From Gemmatimonadota bacterium (GTDB lineage: Bacteria > Gemmatimonadota > Gemmatimonadetes > Longimicrobiales > Gaopeijiaceae): DNA of 64,000 nucleotides. Shown here piece after piece: positions 53,998 to 63,161 of this stretch. The notes under the pieces are model-generated. The model saw only the letters and a list, made by a program, of their open reading frames with translations. It made no database searches and was not told the origin of the DNA. The stretch is from the NCBI GenBank assembly GCA_021295835.1, contig JAGWBP010000005.1, positions 38,139 to 102,138 on the forward strand. Direction: 5' to 3'. The stretch's first letter is position 1. Every line of letters begins with the position of its first letter. Both the position numbers and the translations under genes were made by a program.

Positions 53998-55950
53998 ATG
54001 CACACGAACACGCTCCGCGCTTCGCTATTGGCTTCGGTGGGCGCCGCCACGCTCCTCGGCACCGCCCCTATGTCCATAGTCGCACAGGAGGTCGAGGGCC
54101 CGAAGGTCATTCTGTCCTCGGTCCCCTTCGCCGTCCAGGTGACGGGCATGAGCGACATCCCGCCCACCGGCGCGCTCATGGAGCTGCGCGACAACGCGGG
54201 TAGACTCCTTGCGTCCGGAGTCGTGCGACCCGGCGAGGCCACGGCGCTGTCGGGTATCTCGATAGATAGCCGCTCCCAACTGCCGCTTAGCGTCCGGATC
54301 GGCGAAGGGCCGGTCGCCCCGGCTTGGTTCTCCCTGCTCCCGCCACTTCTAGCGATCGTGCTCGCGCTGATCTTCAAGGAGGTCATCACCGCGCTCCTGG
54401 CTGGCATCTGGCTGGGGGCGCTCGCGGTGGCCGGGTACAATCCCCTGAGCGCAACCTGGCGGCTGGTTGACGACTATGTGGTGCACGCCGTCGGCGACAC
54501 CGGCGGTCACACCCAGATCATCGTCTTCAGCCTGATGCTGGGCGGGATGGTGGGGCTGATCAGCAAGAATGGGGGCACCGTGGGGGCCGCTCGCCGAGTC
54601 GCTCGCATCGCGTGGAACCGAAAGCGGGGCAAGCTGGCGACCTCGGTGGCGGGGTTGGTGATCTTCTTCGACGACTACGCCAACACGCTGGTCGTCGGCA
54701 ACACCATGCGTCCAATCGCCGACCGGCTGAAGATCTCGCGCGAGAAGCTGGCCTACCTGATCGACTCCACCGCCGCTCCGGTGGCAGCGATCGTCCCGAT
54801 CTCCACCTGGGTCGGCTACCAGGTGTCGCTAATCGGCGATGGCATCTCCGTTGCCGCAGGGGAGACGCTGGGCGGCACCGGTGCCGAGGCCGCGTTCCTG
54901 GGGGGGCTCAACCCGTACGCCGTCTTCGTGCAGACGATCCCCTACCTCTTCTACCCCCTCCTGGCCATCTCCTTCGTGGTCCTCACATCGGTCATGAATC
55001 GCGACTTCGGCCCGATGGCGAGAGCCGAAGCGAGGGCGGCGTCCGGCGGCGGCCTGCTGGCGGAGGGTGCCACTCCGGTCGTGGACACGGGCGAGAGCTT
55101 TGCCACGGCCAAGGAGGGTGTGCCGCTCCACTGGTGGAACGCGGCCGTACCGGTGCTGACCGTTGTCCTGGTCGTGCTCGGGGGACTCTACACATCGGGG
55201 AGGGGTGCCGTGGGTGCCGACGCATCGCTACGCGACATCTTCGGCGCGGCCGACCCCTTCTCCACCCTACTCTGGGGGTCTCTGGCCGGGTGCGTCGTCG
55301 CCGTGATTCTGTCGACCAGCCAGCGGATCCTCTCCGTGCGGGAGTGCGTCGAGGCGTGGATCGGCGGAATGAAGGCGATGATGATCGCGATGATCATCCT
55401 GGCGCTTGCGTGGTCGCTCGGGGCCGTGGTCAAGGACATCGGCACGGCCGCCTACCTGACCCAGATTCTGGACGGCAATCTGCCACTTGCCCTGCTGCCC
55501 GCGCTCGTGTTCGTCACCTCGGGGGCGATGGCCTTCGCGACCGGAACATCGTGGACGACCATGGCGATCATGCTCCCGCTGGTCATTCCGCTCGGCGTCT
55601 CGCTCGCGGGAGGTTCGGGTTTCGTCGACGGATCCCAGTACGGCCTCCTCCTGGCAACGACGAGCTCGGTGCTCGCGGGTGCGATATGGGGGGACCACTG
55701 CTCGCCGATTTCGGACACGACGGTGCTCTCGTCGACCGCCGCCGCGTGCGACCACATCGAGCATGTGCGCACCCAGCTTCCCTATGCTCTCCTGGTAGGT
55801 GCGGTGGGATTGCTGCTGGGTAGCGTGGGAACGTCGCTCGGTCTCCCCAACTGGGTCGCGCTGCTGGGGGGAGTGGGGGTGCTCTTCCTCTTCCTCAGAC
55901 TCTTCGGAAAGCCGGTGGCCGAGATTGCCGAACGGGAGGCGGCGGGTTAG
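53998..55950 (+). CDS. NhaC-family Na+/H+ antiporter-like protein with an exported N-terminal domain
   Basis: 650 residues. A signal peptide (LLASVGAATLLGTAPMSIVA) and a ~75-residue beta-rich domain (VILSSVPFAVQVTGMSDIPP, ELRDNAGRLLASGVV) precede an NhaC-type antiporter of about 11 helices. That core has LIFKEVITALLAGIWLGALA, FFDDYANTLVVGNTMRPIAD, PVAAIVPISTWVGYQ, ATGTSWTTMAIMLPLVIPLG and WGDHCSPISDTTVLSSTAAA. The latter two are signature transport motifs. The substrate may be Na+/H+ or an organic ion. The extra exported domain is absent from classical NhaC. GGGGGG lies just before the ATG. Confidence 0.88.
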   Translation: MHTNTLRASLLASVGAATLLGTAPMSIVAQEVEGPKVILSSVPFAVQVTGMSDIPPTGALMELRDNAGRLLASGVVRPGEATALSGISIDSRSQLPLSVRIGEGPVAPAWFSLLPPLLAIVLALIFKEVITALLAGIWLGALAVAGYNPLSATWRLVDDYVVHAVGDTGGHTQIIVFSLMLGGMVGLISKNGGTVGAARRVARIAWNRKRGKLATSVAGLVIFFDDYANTLVVGNTMRPIADRLKISREKLAYLIDSTAAPVAAIVPISTWVGYQVSLIGDGISVAAGETLGGTGAEAAFLGGLNPYAVFVQTIPYLFYPLLAISFVVLTSVMNRDFGPMARAEARAASGGGLLAEGATPVVDTGESFATAKEGVPLHWWNAAVPVLTVVLVVLGGLYTSGRGAVGADASLRDIFGAADPFSTLLWGSLAGCVVAVILSTSQRILSVRECVEAWIGGMKAMMIAMIILALAWSLGAVVKDIGTAAYLTQILDGNLPLALLPALVFVTSGAMAFATGTSWTTMAIMLPLVIPLGVSLAGGSGFVDGSQYGLLLATTSSVLAGAIWGDHCSPISDTTVLSSTAAACDHIEHVRTQLPYALLVGAVGLLLGSVGTSLGLPNWVALLGGVGVLFLFLRLFGKPVAEIAEREAAG

Positions 55951-55956
55951 CTGCCG

Positions 55957-56385
55957 CTAACGCCGAGCGCGGAAGAAGCGCCGGAGCAGCGCGGCGGACT
56001 CCTCGGCGAAGACACCACCCACCAGTTGCGCCCGGTGGTTGAGGCGGGGGTCGGCCACCAGGTTCTCCAGGCTGCCCGCCATGCCCGACTTGGGATCGGG
56101 AGCTCCGTAGACGACTCGGCCCAGCCGTGCCAGCACGATCGCCCCGGCGCACTGAGCGCAGGGCTCGAGCGTCACGTACAGGGTGCAGCCTCCGAGGCGG
56201 CGGTCGCCAACCGCAAGCGCGGCTTCCCTGATGGCCAGGAGCTCGGCGTGCGCCGTCGGGTCACCCGTTGCGACGATCCGGTTGTGCGCCTCTGCGACAA
56301 TCGCGTTACCCCGGACGACCACCGCCCCCACCGGCACCTCGCCCCTTAGCTCCGCAGCTCCGGCGATCTCCAAGGCACGGGCCAT
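55957..56385 (-). CDS. tadA: tRNA-specific adenosine deaminase
   Basis: 142 residues. Converts A34 to inosine in tRNA-Arg. Zinc and catalytic motifs are TAHAELLAIREAA (HAE) and LEPCAQCAGAIVLARLGRVV (PCxxC), with the TadA-typical GEVPVGAVVV and DPKSGMAGSLENLVADPRLN. The gene converges on the NhaC gene with 6 bases between. Length is normal, and the ATG at 56385 is the natural start. Confidence 0.94.
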   Translation of the reverse strand: MARALEIAGAAELRGEVPVGAVVVRGNAIVAEAHNRIVATGDPTAHAELLAIREAALAVGDRRLGGCTLYVTLEPCAQCAGAIVLARLGRVVYGAPDPKSGMAGSLENLVADPRLNHRAQLVGGVFAEESAALLRRFFRARR

Positions 56386-56422
56386 CCACGCACGATCGGC
56401 GCCTCGCGATCGAACGGGGGCG

Positions 56423-57133
56423 CTAATGCGCTACCGCAGGTGCCGCCACGGGCGAAGTGGAGAGATTGCGGTAGAGCGCCGAGACGCGCCCGACGACTAC
56501 CGGACTGCCCGGCCCGAGCGGTGCCCCGCCCTCCTGCTCTCCCCAGAGGGCCCGTAACCCGGCGCTCTCGCCATTGCCGGCAATCCGCCGGAAATCGATG
56601 TCGCGGCCAAGGACAGCCACGACCACATCGCCGTCGTCCAGCTCCTCGATCCGCACCGGGCGCACAAGCAACAGGTCGCCATCCTCGACCCCCACCGCCG
56701 CCAGCCGACCTGCCGCAGCGCGCACCACGAAACCCGTGCTCCCGCCGACCAGCTCCCGGTCAATTGCAACCCTACCCTGCCCCTCTCCCCGAAAGTGGCT
56801 GGCTAGCGCCTCCTTCAGGGTGCCGAAGCAAGGCACCGAGACGGTATTCGCCCCGAGGTCGAGGCCGACGAACCTCACGGCGCGCGAGCGGGACGGGTTT
56901 CGCTCGATGACACCCTTGGCGGCAAGAGAATGGAGCAGCTCGGAAACGGTCTTGGTGCTCTTGATCTCGAAGTACTGGCCAATCTCCCGAATCGACGGCT
57001 GGTAGGTGTTTGCGAGGAGGTAGTCGATCATGAAGTCGAGAACCTCCTGCTCCAGCGCCGTGAGCGCCAACCTGGCGGGGACAGGCGCGGGGACGGGGGG
57101 GGAGATCGCTGCTGACCTAGAGCCGCTCTGCAT
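56423..57133 (-). CDS. LexA-like repressor lacking the autocleavage site and dyad
   Basis: 236 residues from the ATG at 57133. Residues ~22-85 form a LexA-type winged helix (LTALEQEVLDFMIDYLLANT, YQPSIREIGQYFEIKSTKTV). The C-terminal half follows the LexA/S24 fold (DGDLLLVRPVRIEELDDGDV, VVAVLGRDIDF). Aligned by eye, the catalytic serine of the SM motif is arginine (about R143, in AAAGRLAAVGVEDGD) and the catalytic lysine is arginine (about R182). The Ala-Gly cleavage site is not evident either (PCFGTLKEAL). It should therefore bind DNA without RecA-triggered self-cleavage. It could be a LexA paralogue with another signal. tadA follows downstream. Confidence 0.85.
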   Translation of the reverse strand: MQSGSRSAAISPPVPAPVPARLALTALEQEVLDFMIDYLLANTYQPSIREIGQYFEIKSTKTVSELLHSLAAKGVIERNPSRSRAVRFVGLDLGANTVSVPCFGTLKEALASHFRGEGQGRVAIDRELVGGSTGFVVRAAAGRLAAVGVEDGDLLLVRPVRIEELDDGDVVVAVLGRDIDFRRIAGNGESAGLRALWGEQEGGAPLGPGSPVVVGRVSALYRNLSTSPVAAPAVAH

Positions 57134-57452
57134 TCCAGACTGGTTGCGGGTGGTTAGCGTCGCGAGGTGCGATGGCCAGTCACGATAGGCGTTTGATCGC
57201 CCCGGGGCAACATCTTCGGGAGCGCGAGCACCGAGAGCGGCGAAGCGCACCGCTGGCAAGGCGCGACGAAACGGTCCGTGGATGCGCCCGGGCGAGCACA
57301 GAGAGGGGCGAAGCGCTCTGCGGCCGTGATTCGGAAGCTCCTCATCCTCGCCAACGCCCTCGTGCGGCAGGACCCCACCTGGACGGAGAATCCGCCGCGG
57401 GGTATGCTCCCGCCCAGCGTTCCCAACGCTCGGCGCTAAATTCCCCCCGACG
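57134..57452. other. Divergent region with module Y relics
   Basis: Between the LexA-like gene and the DUF4105 gene. A Y core (GCGCGAGCACCGAGAGCGGC, then GAAGCGCACCGCTGGCAAGG; 57222-57270) is followed by a weaker second copy near 57290-57325 (GGGCGAGCACAGAGAGGGGC). No A or X modules accompany it. Confidence 0.6.
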
Positions 57453-58751
57453 ATGACGGATCCCTACCCTTTCGCAACCCGCCGTAGTCGGTCCTCCCGG
57501 TTGCGCACCCTGGCGCGGGCGACGATCCCACTTCTCCTGGCGGCTACCGCATTGCCTGCCCAGGGCTTCGTCCCCCAGGAGGACAGCACCGGCGCTGGGG
57601 CGATGTCCGCGCCCGGAGAGACCATCTCGGCAGTCCTCCTGACGATGGAGCCGGGCGACGCCCTCTGGGAGCGCTTCGGCCACAACGCCATCGTGATCCG
57701 GGACGAGGCGACCGGCTTCGAGGCTGCCTACAACTACGGCATCTTCGACTTCTCCGACGCGGACTTCTATCGCCGCTTCATGATGGGCACGATGATGTAC
57801 AGCGTGCAGCCGCAGTCGGTCTCGTCAATGCTCTCCTTCTACCGCTGGCAGAATCGGAGGGTCTGGGCCCAGGAGCTGGCGCTAGACCCCGAGGATAGAC
57901 TGCGCTTGGCCGCCCTGCTCGCCGACGCCGTGCTACCCGAGAACCGCCACTACCGCTACCAGTACTACCTCAACAACTGCTCCACCAAGCTGCGCGACGC
58001 CATCGACGAGGTACTTCACGGAGCGCTCCGTGCCGCAACCGACGGCCCACCCACCGGCACCACCTGGAGGGAGCACACCCGGCGGCTGACCTCCACTCAT
58101 CCGCTCGGGTACCTGGGCATCGACCTGGTGCTCGGGCCCAAGGGCGACGAGCTCACCAACCGGTGGGACGATATGTGGGTGCCGATGAAGCTGCGCGCGA
58201 CGATCGGCGAGACGTTGGTGACCCGATCCGACGGCAGCGAGGTGCCGCTGGTGCTCTCGGAGGAGCTGTGGGTCGACTCGGACCGTCCCCCCGAGCCCGA
58301 GGCAGCACCGGTGTGGATTCAGTTCTTCCTGCTCGCGGGGTTGGCGGGAGGGCTCGTAGTCGTCCTGCTCGGGAGGGCGTGCGCCGCCGGATCGACCTTA
58401 GCTCGGATCGCGCTGGGCGGGGTGGCGGTGCTATGGGGCACCCTCTGCACCGTCGTCGGCCTGGTGCTGATCGCGGTGCACTGGACCGATCACGAGTTCA
58501 TGTACTGGAACCGAAACGCGCTCCTCTTCAACCCCCTTGCCGCCGCAGTGGCTGTCGCCGTGGCACACGCTGCGTGGCGCGGCAGGGCGAGCCGCTGGGG
58601 GCAGGGAGTGGCCTACGCGGCGCTTGGGGCCGGTGTGCTGGCGGCGTTCCTTTGCCTCCTGGCCGAACGGACCGGAAGCTGGGAGATGGTAGCCCTAGCG
58701 CTCCCGATGCACGCAGCGCTCTGGTGGGTGGCCCGCGGAAAGGAGCGTTAG
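57453..58751 (+). CDS. DUF4105 (Lnb N-terminal-type periplasmic domain) membrane protein
   Basis: 432 residues. A signal segment (LARATIPLLLAATALPAQG) is followed by the DUF4105 domain: PGDALWERFGHNAIVIRDEA with an essential-looking histidine, FYRRFMMGTMMYSVQPQSV, and YQYYLNNCSTKLRDAIDEVL with a conserved cysteine. These are the presumed catalytic His and Cys of the Lnb-type lipoprotein N-acyltransferase fold. The C-terminal ~140 residues are four or five membrane helices. It may modify lipoproteins, which are common in this window (inference). It starts just upstream of the aldolase gene on the same strand. Confidence 0.85.
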   Translation: MTDPYPFATRRSRSSRLRTLARATIPLLLAATALPAQGFVPQEDSTGAGAMSAPGETISAVLLTMEPGDALWERFGHNAIVIRDEATGFEAAYNYGIFDFSDADFYRRFMMGTMMYSVQPQSVSSMLSFYRWQNRRVWAQELALDPEDRLRLAALLADAVLPENRHYRYQYYLNNCSTKLRDAIDEVLHGALRAATDGPPTGTTWREHTRRLTSTHPLGYLGIDLVLGPKGDELTNRWDDMWVPMKLRATIGETLVTRSDGSEVPLVLSEELWVDSDRPPEPEAAPVWIQFFLLAGLAGGLVVVLLGRACAAGSTLARIALGGVAVLWGTLCTVVGLVLIAVHWTDHEFMYWNRNALLFNPLAAAVAVAVAHAAWRGRASRWGQGVAYAALGAGVLAAFLCLLAERTGSWEMVALALPMHAALWWVARGKER

Positions 58752-58837
58752 GATGGCTGCTTCGAGTCTCTCGCTCTGGCGTAGGCACCTTGCCAAGGTT
58801 AGCCTTTCCGTGCATCGAGAACTTCTTGGGAGCAGCG

Positions 58838-59920
58838 ATGAACTTTGCCTTCGTGGGGCACTCTGGCAGTAGCGCCTTCGAGTGGTTCGCGCACGGTCTC
58901 CTCGGCGCGATGATCCGGAAGGGCCACCGTCGCGTGGCCAACGACGGCGGTGCCAAGCTGATCTTCAACTTCTTCCCGAGCGAGCGCCCGCGTCCCTTCA
59001 GACGCCGGGCCCAGGCGATCTTCGTCTGCTCGGTGACCGACTTTCCGCACCCCTTCACCGACCACCTGACCCAGGGGTACCATATGGTGCCGCGCTCGCT
59101 CGCCAATCTGGTTGTCGGCCTGGTCAGGAACGGCCAGGGATCGCCGGACGCGCACTTTATCACCCCAGAGCAGGGGCACTACGTCGTGCCGGGCGAGACC
59201 GAGGCCGAGTCCTACTTCGAGGATGTGTACCGGCGGATCAGGCCGATGGCGTCCTCAACGCTGGTGATCGACAACCTCTTTGCACCCGACCTGCCCGGGG
59301 AGCTCTGGGAGGGCGACGAGGCCACCCGCTCAATCGCACGCGCCGGGCGCAAGCTGGACGAGGTGGATCTCCTCCCAGCCCCCTTCCCGATGGACAAACT
59401 TCTCTCGCCTAGGGACTTTCGCCACCTCAAGCGGCTATTCGGGATTGGCGGCCTTTCCTACGGCAACCTCTCCGCCCGCCTGGACGGCGATTCCTTCTGG
59501 ATGAGCGCCAGCGGGGTCGACAAGTCGAGGCTGGGGCGCATAGGACACGACATCCTCCTGGTGAGGGGCTACGATCCGGAGCGCAACGGGATGATCGTGA
59601 GCCACCCTCCCGGCGTGACGCCGAGGCGCGTCTCGGTCGACGCGATCGAGCACTGGATGATCTACGGCGAGCACCCCTCGGTCGGGGCGATCCTCCATGT
59701 GCACGGCTGGATGGAGGGGGTCCGCTCGACCGACTTCAACTACCCCTGCGGCACCCGGGAGCTGGGCCAGGCGGTGGCCGACATCGTGAGGGAGGACGAC
59801 GATCCTGCCAGATGCGTCGTGGGGCTGAAGAACCACGGCCTGACGATCACCGGCGAGAGCCTCGACGAGATCTTCGACCGGGTGGAGGGGAAGATCCTCC
59901 GCACCGTGCCGATGGGGTAG
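58838..59920 (+). CDS. Class II aldolase/adducin domain with unrecognised N-terminal domain
   Basis: 360 residues. GGGAG lies six bases before the ATG at 58838. The last ~165 residues are a class II aldolase/adducin fold: GIGGLSYGNLSARLDGDSFW, MSASGVDKSRLGRIG, the metal histidines in HPSVGAILHVHGWM, and NHGLTITGESLDEIFDRVEG. The first ~190 residues (FAFVGHSGSSAFEWFAHGLL, GAKLIFNFFPSERPRPFRRR, FVCSVTDFPHPFTDHLTQGY) form a separate domain that I do not recognise. Its order suggests a nucleotide-sugar- or nucleotide-binding-like alpha/beta fold, but this is a guess. Substrate is unknown. Confidence 0.8.
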   Translation: MNFAFVGHSGSSAFEWFAHGLLGAMIRKGHRRVANDGGAKLIFNFFPSERPRPFRRRAQAIFVCSVTDFPHPFTDHLTQGYHMVPRSLANLVVGLVRNGQGSPDAHFITPEQGHYVVPGETEAESYFEDVYRRIRPMASSTLVIDNLFAPDLPGELWEGDEATRSIARAGRKLDEVDLLPAPFPMDKLLSPRDFRHLKRLFGIGGLSYGNLSARLDGDSFWMSASGVDKSRLGRIGHDILLVRGYDPERNGMIVSHPPGVTPRRVSVDAIEHWMIYGEHPSVGAILHVHGWMEGVRSTDFNYPCGTRELGQAVADIVREDDDPARCVVGLKNHGLTITGESLDEIFDRVEGKILRTVPMG

Positions 59921-60056
59921 CAATCCGTCAACAGACCCGAGCAGGTTCCGGAAGCGGGGGTTTCCCCTCACTGAGCGAGGGTTTCCCGTCGGCTGAAGAC
60001 CCATTGGGGCGGCCCCGACCGCAGGGCCCGACTCTACCCCTGGTGAACCCCCTCCA

Positions 60057-62346
60057 GTGGTCCTGACGCTCCTCGCCCTGGCCGCCCAGCAGGCGACGCT
60101 GACGGGAGTCGCGCGGGACAGCGTCGGGCTGGAGCCGGTCTCGTTCGCCGAGGTTCGGGTGTCGTCCATCGCGGCGGCGGCCCGGACGGCGACCGGGTTG
60201 AGCGACCGCTTCGGGGCGTTCGCGATCCCCAACGCTCCGAGGGGTCCGGTGCGCGTCGAGGCCCGCGGGCTCGGATACGCTCCGTGGTCGCGGGAATACG
60301 ACGAGGCACCGACCACGCAGATCAGGATTCTCCTCCAATCCGCTCCGATCGTACTGGACTCCCTCGCGGTCGAGGCGGGCGGCCGCAGGGGCGATCCGAT
60401 TTCGGTCTCGCGCGACGCCTTCGTGGTGGATCCGGACCAGATCCGGGCGCTGCCGGCAGTCCTGGAGACCGATGTCCTGCGGACGATCGCGATGTCCCCG
60501 TCGGCCTCGGCGCCGTCGGACTTCGTGTCGGTTCCGTTCGTCCGAGGGGGCACGAGCGAGGGGACGCCCCTGCTGCTGGACGGCGTGCGGCTGTTCAACC
60601 CGTTCCACCTGGGGGGCTTCATGTCGGCGGTCAACGCGGAAGCGGTGGACCACGCGACCCTGCTGCCCAGCTCGGGGGCGGGAGCGCAGCACATCGGCTC
60701 GCTCTCGGGCGCGATCGAGATCGCCACGCGCGACGGCTCCCGCGAACGCCACCGGGTGGCGGGCGCGGGCGGGCTGGCCTCGTCCCGGCTCTCCGTCGAG
60801 GGACCGATCGGCGGGAGCGCTTCGTACCTGGTGGACGGCAGGCGCACCTACATCGACCTGCTGACCCGGGCGCTCAAGAGCATGGAGGCGATTCCGGAAC
60901 ACTTTCCCTATTCGTTCCACGATCTGCACGCGAAGGTCACGAAGGACTTCGGGGGCGTACGCCGTCTCTCCGTCACCGGCTACAGGAATTCGGAGGGAAT
61001 CCAGTACGACGATTCGACGGGCAACAGCGAAGTGATGTTCGAGTGGGGAAACGCGGCGGTGGCAGCGCACTACCGCGACCGCCTGGGGACGGGAGCCTTT
61101 CTGGACGCCACGCTCGGCCACAGCCGCTTCGTCAACGACTTTGTCGGCCTGGACGACATCAACTGGCCGCCCGTCGACACCATCCTCGTTGGCGGCGGCC
61201 ACATGTCCGAGGACCGCGCCGACGTGCGGGTGACGTGGCACGCCTCGCGGGGTACGGTCACTGCGGGCGGTCAGGTGATCCGGTTCGAAGGGGATCACCA
61301 CTTCTGGGCGTCCGAGGTGTCGGAGCTCGTCATTCCGTTCACCCTGCGCGCCGCGCAGTGGCGTATCGGCGCCTTCGGCAACGTGGCCAGGCCGCTCCGC
61401 GGGGACTTGGAGCACGCGCGCGGGCCTGCGCGCCGACATCTTCCCCGGGCTGGCCAATACGCTCTCCCCCTTCGCCGAGCTGAGCTACGACGGCTCCTGG
61501 TGGTCGGCGAGGATCTCGGCGGCCCGGTCGCACCAGGCGGTCGCGTCACTGCGCAACGAGGAATCCATAGGCGCAAGTTTTCTCGCCTACGACCTGCTCG
61601 CGCCCGTCGAGCGCGCGCCCGTGCCGCGCAACACCGAAATCTCCGTTGGGTGGGAGGGTACGAGGGGCGCCTCGCGACTGCGGGTGGACGCCTACGCCAG
61701 AAAGATGGAGCACCTCCGCCTTCCTCCGCTCGTGGGAGATCCCTGGAGGGAGACCACCTTGGGAGAGCCTGCGCTCCGCGAGCTGGGAAGCGGCGCGGCG
61801 CGCGGCGTCGAGGCGTCCTGGAGCTGGGCGCGGGGGTCCCTCTCCACCGTAGGAACCTACCGCTGGAGCCGCGCGACGAGGACGGTGGGGGAGTTCACCT
61901 TCGTCCCGCGCTTTCACCGGGCCCACGAGGTCGAAGTGGGAACGGCGCTGGATACCGAGAGCTCGACGTGGTCGGCGCGGTTCTCGTTGCGTTCCGGGCA
62001 ACCCGTCACGCCGGTGCTGGCGGTGGTACCCGTGGGGCACCATGTCCCCGGAGATGATCCCTATGGCACCCGCTGGGTCAGCCTGGAGGGAGCCTACAAC
62101 ACGGGGAGGCTCCCGCGCTACCTGCGCCTGGACCTGGGTTGGCGGCGGGGAGGCGAGGGAGTTCGGGCGGGTGGAAGGCTCTTCGCCCCCTTCGTCTCCG
62201 TAACCAACCTGTTCAGCGCGCCCAATGTGCTGGCCGGGGAAGTCAGGGTGAAAATCGACACCTACGACGAGCCGGTTACCGTCGAGCGTGAGTACATTCC
62301 CCAGATGCCGATGCTCGCCTTCTTCGGAGTGGAGTTCCGGTTTTGA
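60057..62346 (+). pseudogene. TonB-dependent receptor with a frameshift
   Basis: Reads as one ~760-residue TonB receptor only if a frameshift near 61390-61410 is corrected. The first frame (from the GTG at 60057) gives a carboxypeptidase-like domain (ATLTGVARDSVGLEPVSFAE), the plug (FVRGGTSEGTPLLLDGVRLF, NPFHLGGFMSAVNAEAVDHA) and early barrel up to WRIGAFGNVARPL. The second gives GTWSTRAGLRADIFPGLANT onward to the typical final strand MPMLAFFGVEFRF. The shift may be a real mutation or an assembly error at a GC-rich run. The signal peptide is short. The lipoprotein gene overlaps its stop. Confidence 0.8.
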
Positions 62347-63161
62347 GCGCGCGCCGACTGGCGGTCCTGGCGGCCACGGCGGCGGCGGGTTGCAGCTACA
62401 CCGCGGCACCCGATCCGCTGGAGCTGGATCCCGATGTTGTAAGCATCGCGATCGTGCTGGCCGCCGGAGAGAGCGAGGCTTTCCTGTTGGCCGGCCATCC
62501 CCATCGTCCTCCATCGGATCCGGCTCCGGAAGTGAGCGTCACGCTGCTGGGTCCGGGTTGGGAGGCCGCGTTCTCCGACACGATGGATCTCGAGGACCGC
62601 TGCGGCGGAGGACCGGTTAGGTGGCCCATGCCGATGGTCTGCCTGCGCGCGCCGCTCCCCGAGGCGATCCGCGAACGAACCGCCTATCAACTCGAGGGCA
62701 CGGCCCCGAAGGGTCCCTTCACCGGCAGCGCCGTCGTGCCCTCCGCTCCCTCGATTCTCTCTCCGGCGGACACGTTTCGGGTCTCGGCAACTCGGGATTC
62801 GGGGAATTGGTCCCGGGTGCCGATCGGCTACAGCGCACCCGATGATGTGGGAACGCTTCGCCCCTCGATGCTGGCGGTGCTCGGCGATAGCACCGGGACG
62901 GAGTCGGAGTGGATCGTCTGGCCGCAGGATCTGGATGTAGGTGCGGTGGCGGACACCCTTCGCTTCGACCGGGACGACAGGTGGCTGCGGGGCGAGCTGT
63001 ACCTCGTGGGGATCGGCTGGCAGTACACCAACTTCCTGAGGGCGTCGAGGAAGGCCGGTGAGCAGCAGGGCTTCGGAATCGAGGGCGAGGGCGTCTACGG
63101 GTACTTCGACGGGAGCGCGAAGTCGCGCCCCGTCTGGATCGCCGTAGAGGAGGAAAGTTGA
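62343..63161 (+). CDS. Lipoprotein partner of the TonB receptor, DUF4249-like
   Basis: 272 residues from a TTG at 62343 whose TTGA overlaps the receptor stop. A lipoprotein signal (RRLAVLAATAAAGC) is followed by a beta-rich protein (PEVSVTLLGPGWEAAF, TAYQLEGTAPKGPFTGSAVV) and a C-terminal half ending KSRPVWIAVEEES. Position and layout resemble the DUF4249 lipoproteins that follow TonB receptors in Bacteroidota. I infer that it docks on the receptor at the cell surface. Substrate is unknown. Confidence 0.7.
   Translation: MSARRLAVLAATAAAGCSYTAAPDPLELDPDVVSIAIVLAAGESEAFLLAGHPHRPPSDPAPEVSVTLLGPGWEAAFSDTMDLEDRCGGGPVRWPMPMVCLRAPLPEAIRERTAYQLEGTAPKGPFTGSAVVPSAPSILSPADTFRVSATRDSGNWSRVPIGYSAPDDVGTLRPSMLAVLGDSTGTESEWIVWPQDLDVGAVADTLRFDRDDRWLRGELYLVGIGWQYTNFLRASRKAGEQQGFGIEGEGVYGYFDGSAKSRPVWIAVEEES

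Noticed and set aside
59935..60050. Repeated GGTTTCCC motifs before the frameshifted TonB receptor
   Set aside because: Two short partial repeats only; no stem, no other copies and too little to call an element.
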